Shown in pieces: positions 20,001 to 23,123 of a stretch of 23,123 bases of DNA. The DNA is from Candidatus Pacearchaeota archaeon (GTDB taxonomy: Archaea > Nanoarchaeota > Nanoarchaeia > Pacearchaeales > GW2011-AR1). Below the pieces are notes generated by a model. That model was not told where the DNA came from and ran no database searches. It saw only the letters and a list, made by a program, of their open reading frames with translations. Position 1 is the first letter of the stretch, and every line of letters starts with the position of its first letter. The translations under genes and the position numbers were made by a program. The DNA is taken from NCBI GenBank assembly GCA_002690445.1, contig NZER01000296.1, positions 1-23,123 on the forward strand. Reading direction: 5' to 3'.

Positions 20001-21990
20001 CAAAGACATCGAGGTAGGCGGCAAGAAAGTGGACGGTCTGAGCATGGTCAGGCGTAGTATCAACACGACTTTTCAGGACAACAACTACGTATTTGTTTAT
20101 CGAAAGAACGGGGTTGCTCACATGATCAAGTTCAAACAGAACGAGCGTGGCGGACGGGCTGCCCGGTCCTTGAAGAATTTGAGATACGAACCGCTCCCCA
20201 AAATTCTCAAAGGCCCGAATTCAATCGTTCGATTCATGGCGTCCATGTTCACGTCGAAAAATCCGATCTTCTGGTTTCCCAATCTCTCCCGCGACCTTGG
20301 AACTATGGGTATTCACTTGACCGAGGACGAGAAATCCAAGCTCGTTAAGGATGCGTTTAATTTAAAAATGTTGGGCGGGTTCGCCAAAGGCATTGCGAGT
20401 AACGAACTGAATATGGCGAGGGGTAAAGTCACCCAGCTCGCAGACGCCGAGATGACCGAGGATTTTGCGGAAAAACTTCTTGCTCGGGGGGACTTCGCCG
20501 AAATGTATCAATTCGCAAAACAAGCCGGCGCCAAGGTTGGGTACTTTAGACACAAACCACCCGCCGAGCTGATCCAAGATTTTCGGGCCAGTGAGAAAAA
20601 GATGAGTAAATCAAAGGGCGCGGCCAAGAAGGGCTGGAAGGCTTTGTGGGACTATGTCGATGCCGGAAGTAGTGCATTTGAAAATTCCGTTCGAATGTCC
20701 GCTTTTTGGGCCGCGATCAAGAATGGACTGACCGTTCACCAAGCGGCTAACATCTCGAGAAACATAACTGTGGACTTCAACCAAAAGGGCGAACTTTCCC
20801 AGATTCTCGGATCCCAATTCCTATTCTTTAGCGCGAGTGTGAACTCCGCTGATCGGATGATTCAAACCTTCAAGAGAAGAGGCCCCAAGAAAAGCGCCAT
20901 ATTCGTTGCCAAGCTCGCAGGTGCCGCTTTTCTCCTGGCCACCATAAATCGCTTGATGGATGACGATGAGGACGAGGAAAAAGCCACCACTGATTTTGAT
21001 ACGCTGAGCTCATATAAACGCGATACCAATGCGGTCGTTCAAATTCCCGGCGACGGGGGTAGCGTAACAATTCCCGTCCCTCTCGGATACAATGCAATCT
21101 GGGCGCTTGGAAATACTCTGGCCGATGTGTTTTGGGACACGATGTCGGATGGCGACACTATTTCCGCCGCCGAATTCATGACCCGAAATGGAAGCGCCAC
21201 CTTAAATGCATTCAATCCGATTGGTGGGGCCAGCGTATCCAACATCCTGACCCCATCCTGGCTGAAGCCATTTGACGAGTGGGATGAGGATTTCTTAGGC
21301 CGACCTAGGGTCAAACCCAATGCACCTTTCGAAGCACCAAAGCCCACACATATGCGGGCGCAAGATCGGGATCATCAATATATAATCGATGCGGATAGGA
21401 AACTGAACGAATGGATGGGCGGGAACGATCAGATCACCGGTTCATGGGCCGGTCTCTTTGGTGGGGACGCATCCAAGAGCCGGGACGGGACGAAAGAATG
21501 GTCACTCAAGCAGTTCAGTGATTTCCTCGGAGGGTATCTCGGCGGACCATACGAGATATTCACGGGAATATTCGGAGAGGGTGTATATCCAGTGATCTCG
21601 GACACCAAGGAATTTTCAGAGTTCGAGCCGAACAAGGTCCCTCTCGTCAGCCGCTTCTATCGCACGACTACTCATGACGCGTATATCAGAACCAAGTACT
21701 ATCATACCCGGAGAGCGGTCAAAACCGTAGAGGCCGAGCTCAAGGCAGCGGGTAAAAACAAGGCATTGGCCAAGCAAATAACGGTCGATCGAAGAGATCT
21801 TCTCAGCCTGTCCGACTCGGTAAAATATGTGGACGGTTTACGGAGCAAGATAAGAGCGGAGAAGAAAAAGATCGAGAGCAGCAAACTGAGCCCGGAACGT
21901 AAAATGCAACGCATTGCGGAGCTCGAGGCCAAGGAGCATGATGCGTTGAGAACAGTAATCAAGAAAGCGCAAAAGCGTGACATTGTATAA
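8050..21990 (+). CDS. Giant phage polyvalent protein (zincin, NADAR, YpsA/SLOG, LPD38)
   Basis: One uninterrupted frame encodes 4646 residues, roughly 500 kDa. Order of parts: polar N-terminus with two LPDMLTGE motifs (242-272); Ala/Gly-rich hydrophobic segment (~528-585); HExxH zincin (H882-E-x-x-H886); coiled coil (~1170-1257); Lys/Ala linker (~1578-1600); NADAR (~1724-1844); YpsA/SLOG (~1862-2016); coiled coils (~2210-2240, ~2362-2410); PDZ-like (~2885-2966); TEQK x10 (2970-3009); two uncharacterised modules (~3120-3215, ~3300-3495); AAPSRN segment (~3661); LPD38-like C-terminus (~4055-4375) with one transmembrane helix (~4281-4302). Giant proteins of this build are known in phages and conjugative elements as polyvalent proteins, thought to travel with the DNA into the host. 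It lies between terL and the portal, and the portal start follows its stop directly. There is no Shine-Dalgarno sequence at the ATG. I saw no RNA polymerase or lysozyme motif. Processing into smaller proteins is possible. Confidence 0.93.
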   Translation: MFDERPDLGKNDFSGKEDSFSEQFLAKPIQRQYQPFGGPRPQSAQPQYEQDPLPEYGYEVQPGQYEVPFSQEADMYDQAKKQYAYIKSDASALNSSASFSEGRYKEFFDNKFLPFYKEFDSFGDFENDEDFATSLDSMYESDLKASKGGDELAKSNLGKYFKWNQPNGLRDQFLRFKQERDERRLVADQYRAQEIALRDQLTNIPPHTRVALDEAKQKKALKPRSKKQTDDMLNQMRFEDALPDMLTGEVPNLYQTDPRKDPAPLPDMLTGEKAPSSKEQQNRLAAAIRGDMEGFMSRRETVARDRRIRDQGFMFSNNGMMDGRPIGLPRSDVDLLDIDEMRNLGIEQYQGVPIEEAFQKLGGEERLNVAKILQAVRQAFNNSEDSQTEFLTGRTPELKAKMDADRAVLSKTMQLAAEYGLTNEMIEYNESKNFFVRLYENSKNAIARGFNMFQQSRYTEDMILGHLSDSEMADLLEYVEEGQNIPTGSAAKKFHAYQSKGVWDSLGNLFFENTEAVPELFLESMSAFLPAYLRTAPATIGTTTAAGAAMGLAGGPLAPATVTSGAAAGARVGARLNWGVASLTLEYSGMVIEGMQELGVDYKNPKIFAAAWNNEEIRDAIKTKALKKGVPIAIFDAMAGMMAGRVTTGAHHIGKSLKGGKLLDAAHWKRSQLTAPRFTRFQRVRNQAAELAVGDVALGGLGEYSGQLWAKEPGERIDYNAVAAEMGVGVGPGAFGAGVEMLRGKPDVANARTIIRGLKDTGVGTTGTIDLAGYRNEFNTFHDYRAAAQHIVDQGQFADDAKKQEALEIFTDVLARFHAANPKMSGKLKLVFANRTPMADSKQEGSFHEWVVDPEFAQEEHELAIFINRKAISGNPLGVFFHEGGHFARVAMGMTETELLKYYDALTEEQRLDAMTQYVVKQPDASYAKLDPKSKEKKHVDALMSGPQSMSKKAQADEWFSYQFVRVLTGRTLDVSSLKKDLQNHLQKNIYPLVEKYVGGIDLAGSTVQKRLGLDARILEFMGYTPQGVIRDGKTVGLSFGEYQHERPGMKKFFEPGGKNVIDQMGDEEALNYLMKGVAVIAQTDGETTARRVATMVNLLIGKELLPTKGKLSLYTESELKEQFDPIAEQAIFQEDAVETAERYSELKGEDAKAGVEQLTEEAPQQKTEEVARTELTRLNKLLEAYKSKIQKVDEDIELMESGKRSKEEFKNKAKDGGSLMDSETEKVDKVEKAKKTKANLERKIKVLESKKEKAKLPAPKPTKQPLRAKGTTQLEKIVEDTRAPLLRVSTLFRGATQKKLKKVVDTIKKGRKLIEDPAAFKKSVADAISKIQEAKAKQEDGQPLKSEEVSMAQIIAQMLGINELQQNALFTESRVADDLVDLVTAKEPDTNRVADAFLKYANEVEGAIDALAVRESELYARKQFLKNPPKAPRDLSDLKAAYKKGDADALKALVDAAAANNQDARDFLKENDPESISSLLEDEGETRSLGASWKVVRRLPSGQFLLWNGKKWAPTKLVSDKTPKEYLKKKLDKKYFAPIAKKEKYKEALKSLKKDERKFVSFWRDASTKSEPKKKTQAKKTEAKKAEAKPKKKTKAQEAIDQEIKEIDKKLTLIRQLRESIDPENAAVSVDWREVPHFSYTYKNEKGEYVPLTLGQIADRSKLDEDDTPGVTIYIKDRKTGEYKKDKISDANTLLWQYTDWRKAPEKEAKGQKPKAEGQTKTNIHWGKDENRILSNFSPVEGGIEYEGETFNTVEGAYQAYKSGEYVSGFEKLDGPEAQKKGKDVQVDTKTNRDLMKSLIETRYDTDKAFREALNVAGYMTHDVGDNFWKKEFPKILAEVRKEKTGGQKPKAEGRKNTSGVTKIISGGQTGADQAGLWVGQNLGVETGGIAPKGFETAHKDDESERLKKWGLTEVTDEQTKAYKKGNKKWGPRTELNVINSDGTVLFGNEKSAGSKLTIYHAKDHNKPYLINPTAEELRAWLTENDIKTLNVAGNRHSPDNGVFKKAKDTLTEALSGEPVTQKTKAEEAEESNLFDFETGKPIEPKAEPKTDNKISEVKDPTISQAFNPNIWGDKLSWWNNRSKKDYLLALDAARASAAYGKQIGNKPYPKARKAGKAGDEVTQPKETGIYFQTEQPTTLAQLAMFRLKMLDRENKVTGRPLTSATVDSLRLAELTIYQNAMGRSFELLDDRNTNGVKVQRILNLVERRAALLEQDIRRIEKETEAEVQAQAEAGSQIFSPSKQDMLERMKTTLLNLVFDPFAWGDQAEETGGLFPQLHSGKTWTGALTEYLFYTDREEVMGKILDDWKAKIAQDKGDATPTPKSYGFFDLINDDLLLRKLRNLSSGQSEFVTASDPDAVQTEEITKELEGRLEEMTALRAEFQAKLEQALADRQKGLKKENLERLKLVGKNGKPLDPEKYVFHKPQENGNEEIRTVPKRKGERPFLRRNADEGIPVFSMFSAARRNNLSEDVDINKSSLGASELADPNIAWAIEQRIREEFTREPPPGIVIEMPGSKKGSTVRIRREYSQANPDGIWKYDSSNRKIPKSREAVADEAYQKYVLEGAQELDDQIREGLTSANSVSPAQFANYIFSSLEKTSDLTKIMTNLQFMPSSKVGKYNVTPEAKELKQLPGGLASGLLPYVWFDFIKKAYDLLGLDPESVNEASGGEWNYDGDTFIVNGERVASAMFLTETPDPKVMAETAIPVIQRIADAGRLAINESAEKTQAQGQLKQADMQLYGSPIEDELASAIDENVSDADPETTSGKVTQDDLNRERTEETGAFKDSKEEGIHADLGVEFKQTENSKPFLYTWGLNKESAAKAEDLTNRIQSSEKEEAEIRSTNPKKANILKSRINGLKLQLERLPGKREKIDRQDRFPLVVDEPPSITKVQTLLKPGDRILSIQEVGGNPRDIDLRSSDFKEAKARLTEFLSETTMGEGTVLEITVLPEGAKKQTVRKYSLKPPVPTEQKTEQKTEQKTEQKTEQKTEQKTEQETEQETEQKTEQKTGLDPLTEDSAEWKDFLAGEVTEERMRDIVRKSIVDRESISSQETAIFIDDSPKVSDLRNKIIEEFKNDPDLQEGSDSDLVFKLAGEWEGLFQLEPIPLGKDDFMQSGKKEVSVEGKSSHVVDYNGRLIVVVDVGGIKLPFWKSTGTGGKDKNLAPPGQWFPFFGIGKDGWINKSRTKILGQYYGVPEFRAAAKALDEYMGPDVMPAGMTFKEPVPMVDAMGESTAVEALNQFVADALGQPKFTPQTLSGEGASRHILKTAQSIARKLPYSTLTKAQLDKMASLVKPDDLTIMSTSFDGSVVDVSQIHNQSRFQTNKPEGAWFSRGLDWMGFIDTNGYDNFQKGRLWTVELSDSVLRLRTQGEMDDFISKYLRDEFAPQIDEWDPNASSEWKTENLVDWGKVSKDYDGIWIDIGEPEYYSGKEGKGFEEHDKANDARYEELHKSWEKAEKDGNPRGKIISVGYKIARGWDVSSGAIWRPSGLKKATLVSDPYGKKAGFEPSSDASIALGSSVNLKKGSTYSLSSHAPDVDLNEHVSLLSRMGAKELGENWEELRDRVKHAMPGAHADFISAFVNIADASSRVVEQFLKDSKIDDRKLLDRLDIRGLWHQYYGKTDEVVKQAYLRFMQPVEDALRKHGVSLEDFGQYLIARAAPSRNIRLKNMYKEELAGATKESDIKLLTKLLEKHGDNLSGISTEDAIKVVKDMETGTTKELKKFQNFLQDSSNPLQLFYEMNREALQHKSESGLIRSTQDDRPGNSSDIDEYDAMIKASSFFDWKKNGSKYIHQWDGKDSNYSYAPMQGFEGEGDGKLWDAESAFQVMGKSSTAAGKGWDQPKHKFMQKGAFGRLNKSGESKTTITDSEGNKQAVGPDPKLVFMTAQEQYFDGAIRSHKNEVSQAYGLAFEIIRAVAYPNEKLETMEGFPPFELKTEVPDLWNRMQKDETISQKAREMFEGDNAVFEKEFRPLQEKQDYQIETKDIEVGGKKVDGLSMVRRSINTTFQDNNYVFVYRKNGVAHMIKFKQNERGGRAARSLKNLRYEPLPKILKGPNSIVRFMASMFTSKNPIFWFPNLSRDLGTMGIHLTEDEKSKLVKDAFNLKMLGGFAKGIASNELNMARGKVTQLADAEMTEDFAEKLLARGDFAEMYQFAKQAGAKVGYFRHKPPAELIQDFRASEKKMSKSKGAAKKGWKALWDYVDAGSSAFENSVRMSAFWAAIKNGLTVHQAANISRNITVDFNQKGELSQILGSQFLFFSASVNSADRMIQTFKRRGPKKSAIFVAKLAGAAFLLATINRLMDDDEDEEKATTDFDTLSSYKRDTNAVVQIPGDGGSVTIPVPLGYNAIWALGNTLADVFWDTMSDGDTISAAEFMTRNGSATLNAFNPIGGASVSNILTPSWLKPFDEWDEDFLGRPRVKPNAPFEAPKPTHMRAQDRDHQYIIDADRKLNEWMGGNDQITGSWAGLFGGDASKSRDGTKEWSLKQFSDFLGGYLGGPYEIFTGIFGEGVYPVISDTKEFSEFEPNKVPLVSRFYRTTTHDAYIRTKYYHTRRAVKTVEAELKAAGKNKALAKQITVDRRDLLSLSDSVKYVDGLRSKIRAEKKKIESSKLSPERKMQRIAELEAKEHDALRTVIKKAQKRDIV
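8773..8865 (+). repeat. Duplicated LPDMLTGE motif in giant protein N-terminus
   Basis: LPDMLTGE occurs at residues 242-249 and again at 265-272, with LYQTDP (253-258) between them. The 275-residue protein at 2033 carries LYQTDP and a nearby MLTG. The motifs are short linear elements in probably disordered sequence, as expected of binding or processing sites. Confidence 0.6.
9631..9804 (+). other. Hydrophobic Ala/Gly-rich segment of giant protein
   Basis: Residues ~528-585 are almost free of charge and rich in Ala, Gly, Thr and Pro (TTTAAGAAMGLAGG). Such Gly/Ala segments are often seen in phage proteins that insert into or cross the host envelope during ejection. No classical single transmembrane helix boundary is clear. 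Confidence 0.4.
10495..10965 (+). other. Zincin-like metallopeptidase domain
   Basis: GVFFHEGGHFARVAMG places H882, E883 and H886 in the HExxH zinc site. The preceding strand LAIFINRKAI and the downstream helix ADEWFSYQF (E958, a possible third ligand ~72 residues on) match the layout of zincin domains found in phage polyvalent proteins. The domain may cut the polyprotein itself or a host target. Confidence 0.65.
13183..13614 (+). repeat. Direct repeat GQKPKAEG bracketing the NADAR domain
   Basis: The 24-bp copies at 13183-13206 and 13591-13614 match at 22 positions and encode the identical octapeptide GQKPKAEG. The copies are 408 bp (136 codons) apart, so recombination between them would remove or swap the NADAR domain in frame. 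Confidence 0.8.
13219..13581 (+). other. NADAR (YbiA-like) domain
   Basis: Residues ~1724-1844 match NADAR. They include RILSNFSP (1733-1740) for the usual 'LSNF.P', FNTVEGAYQAYK (1752-1763) for 'SVEHAYQAxK' with E1756 and Y1759 kept, and GDNFWK (1826-1831) for the C-terminal 'DNFWG'. NADAR enzymes are glycohydrolases; members remove ADP-ribose from guanine, reversing DarT2-type modification, and YbiA acts on riboflavin intermediates. The usual His in 'EHAYQ' is Gly here. The domain is bracketed by GQKPKAEG linkers. Confidence 0.85.
13633..14097 (+). other. YpsA-type SLOG (molybdenum-carrier-like) domain
   Basis: Residues ~1862-2016 begin TKIISGGQTGADQAGLW, the nucleotide-binding Rossmann-like loop of the cpYpsA family (PF12694). 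Then come GIAPKGFET, a GPRTELNVINSDGTVLF segment ('RT..NV..SDGT') and a C-terminal LNVAGNRHSP. SLOG-superfamily domains bind or process nucleotide-derived ligands and recur in bacterial conflict systems. All hallmark segments are intact. Confidence 0.85.
16702..16947 (+). other. PDZ-like segment
   Basis: Residues ~2885-2966 contain LLKPGDRILSIQEVGGNPRD and, after a helix-like stretch, VLEITVLPEG and VRKYSL. This is the carboxylate-loop-side strand, alpha and final strand order typical of PDZ domains. PDZ domains bind peptide C-termini. The match is by motif only. Confidence 0.5.
16957..17076 (+). repeat. 12-bp tandem repeat encoding TEQK x10
   Basis: Ten units of ACyGAGCAGrAG run in tandem and encode TEQK eight times and TEQE twice (residues 2970-3009). 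The repeat separates the PDZ-like segment from the next folded module and acts as a charged linker. Near-identity of the units suggests copy-number slippage. Confidence 0.95.
17407..17694 (+). other. Conserved uncharacterised module with FFGIGKDGW
   Basis: Residues ~3120-3215 carry KLPFWKSTGTGGK (3147-3159) and GQWFPFFGIGKDGWINK, followed by YYGVPEFR. The density of Gly, aromatic and invariant-looking residues suggests a real conserved domain. I associate this pattern with phage giant proteins but know no function. Confidence 0.45.
17950..18535 (+). other. Uncharacterised module, possibly ADP-ribosyltransferase-like
   Basis: Residues ~3300-3495 show NKPEGAWFS (3325-3333), LVDWGKVSKDYDGIWID and WDVSSGAIWRP (3478-3488). 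The same set, 'KPxGLWxS ... IDWxxVxxxYDGI ... WDxASGxIW', appears in my memory as an unnamed phage protein family. The order of a basic/Ser entry strand and late acidic or polar motif is reminiscent of ADP-ribosyltransferase folds. That fold assignment is inference. Confidence 0.4.
20212..21174 (+). other. LPD38-like C-terminal region with transmembrane helix
   Basis: Residues ~4055-4375 resemble large polyvalent protein-associated domain 38. They have KNPIFWFPNLSRDLGT, an ENSVRMSAFWAA helix, AANISRNITVDFNQKGE (~4231-4247) and FLFFSASVNSADRM. A hydrophobic stretch at ~4281-4302 followed by DDDEDEE is a probable membrane helix. LPD38 typically ends phage polyvalent proteins; its own activity is unknown. 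Confidence 0.7.
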
Positions 21991-23123
21991 ATGAAACAAA
22001 CCAACTTACGCCTCACGGAAAAGCAGGAAGAAAAGCTCGTCAAATACGCTCTCGAGCGGGTCGAGCAATTGAAGGAGGACAATCGGGAAAGGATTGAGTC
22101 TGACAAAATATCCTGGAAGATGTACCACAATCACCGGGATGACCGGGTTGATTACGACGGCATATTCTCACACTCCAATCTTTCCATCCCCATGACCTCT
22201 CTCGTGGTTGATCACTTCATGGCCAGGGCCGAAGATGAAATCACGGGAACCAGTCCATATTTCAAATTCGAAGCTCAAGGAGCTGCGGATATCGAAATGG
22301 CCGAGGCATTCGACAAATATTTCAACTGGAAGATCGAGGACAGGGCGGGGACCAGAGAACGGTTGGAAGAGTCCTATCTCCATCTTTTCATCCAACGCGC
22401 ACTTGTTCTTAAAGCGGTGTACGAAGAAGATGTTTCCACCTGGTACGATTACGAAAGGAATGGGTTGTTTAATAACGAAACCCAGGAATTCGAAGAGATC
22501 CCGGGGGAGGGAATGATCATCGAAGGGGACGCTCAATTCATTCCCGAAATGAATCCGCTCAGTGGGCAGACCGAGATGCGCCTGGCTTCCGAGCCATCTT
22601 TTCAAATGATTCCGGGCGTTCACGAATTCCAACCGCTCCCGGACGGAGTACCAACTCAAATGGTGAAGTACAAAGGTCCAAGGTCGGAGGTCATCGATTC
22701 CGATCGCTTCCTATGTCCGACCGATGCCGAATCCATTGACGATGCGGATATCCTGGTCGAATTGTACGACAAGGACATGCACTGGGCTCGGGAAATGTTT
22801 CTTGATCGGGAATGGATCACGTTTGCTGATTTTTACAACATGTCGAACAAGGATGCGAATCCAAGGAGCCCGACCCTGAAGAACGAAGAACGCACCGAGA
22901 ATTTGGACTTCGACTCCAACGAGAATCCAAGCATTCAAGTTCTGGAATGTTGGATCAAGCGTGATGTTCTGGGAACCGGACAGCCTCAGGAATTTTGCAT
23001 ATTCATAGATCCCGAGACCAAGAAACCGATCTTTTACGAATACGTGGCCAAACTCACTCCGGACAATCGCACACCCTATACGGTTGTTTCCATTGGGAAA
23101 GACCGGAACAAATGGTGTGGGTA
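21991..23123 (+). CDS. Portal-like protein, partial (runs off right edge)
   Basis: Only the first 377 residues are present; the frame is open at the window end. The ATG directly follows the giant ORF stop (TAAATG) and has no Shine-Dalgarno sequence, so coupled translation is likely. The N-terminus is a charged helix. Then come SHSNLSIPMTSLVVDHFMARAEDEITG, a helix-rich region and a LFIQRALVLKAVYEED segment. This order (N-terminal helix, 'N.s.P......v....ar....g..P.f', then a helix leading into a strand) is that of phage portal proteins of podovirus-like type. Portal rings form the DNA entry vertex and dock the terminase. Genome position supports the call; another structural protein is the alternative. 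Confidence 0.7.
   Translation, partial: MKQTNLRLTEKQEEKLVKYALERVEQLKEDNRERIESDKISWKMYHNHRDDRVDYDGIFSHSNLSIPMTSLVVDHFMARAEDEITGTSPYFKFEAQGAADIEMAEAFDKYFNWKIEDRAGTRERLEESYLHLFIQRALVLKAVYEEDVSTWYDYERNGLFNNETQEFEEIPGEGMIIEGDAQFIPEMNPLSGQTEMRLASEPSFQMIPGVHEFQPLPDGVPTQMVKYKGPRSEVIDSDRFLCPTDAESIDDADILVELYDKDMHWAREMFLDREWITFADFYNMSNKDANPRSPTLKNEERTENLDFDSNENPSIQVLECWIKRDVLGTGQPQEFCIFIDPETKKPIFYEYVAKLTPDNRTPYTVVSIGKDRNKWCG

Noticed and set aside
8050..21990. Giant protein as an N4-type virion RNA polymerase
   Set aside because: Size and position invite the comparison, but I found no polymerase motif blocks; the recognisable domains are peptidase, NADAR, SLOG and LPD38.

Overview
The window looks like part of a tailed double-stranded DNA phage (or prophage) genome from an uncultured source. 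It holds the packaging and portal block, with every supported gene on the + strand. A small terminase-like gene, a terminase large subunit with clear ATPase and nuclease motifs, and a portal-like protein running off the right edge set the context. The host cannot be named. Shine-Dalgarno sequences are good before some genes (GGAG before the 275-residue and 42-residue ORFs) and absent before others, and base composition is moderate. No integrase, tRNA, rRNA, CRISPR array or insertion sequence was seen.

Left edge (1-1650): two small paralogous genes (98-475 and 749-1099) lie in repeated cassettes. Each has an upstream region beginning with the same 12-mer, an inverted repeat ending in ACATTAA, one ORF, a strong intrinsic terminator and a shared decamer after the T-tract. 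The gene-free stretch before the terminase genes carries several hairpins and repeated ACTATCA heptamers, and is a candidate packaging or regulatory site.

Packaging block (1651-4974): a candidate small terminase, three unrecognised ORFs and the large terminase are packed tightly. The junctions are mostly overlaps (11 bp; TGATG; a 35-bp overlap; ATGA), which implies one translationally coupled operon.

Right part (4999-23123): a 1012-residue repeat-rich, proline/alanine-rich protein is followed by one uninterrupted 13.9-kb ORF of 4646 residues, then directly by the portal-like gene (TAAATG junction). The giant ORF is a phage polyvalent protein. In order I can recognise a hydrophobic Ala/Gly-rich segment, an HExxH zincin-like metallopeptidase, coiled coils, a NADAR (YbiA-like) domain, a YpsA/SLOG domain with GGQTGAD, a PDZ-like segment, a TEQK tandem repeat, two conserved uncharacterised modules (one possibly ADP-ribosyltransferase-like) and a C-terminal LPD38-type region with a transmembrane helix.

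My working model is that this is an internal virion protein ejected with the genome. Its NADAR and SLOG domains, both from nucleotide/ADP-ribose-centred conflict families, would act at the moment of entry against ADP-ribose or NAD-based host defence. That model is inference; the domains themselves are seen in the sequence.
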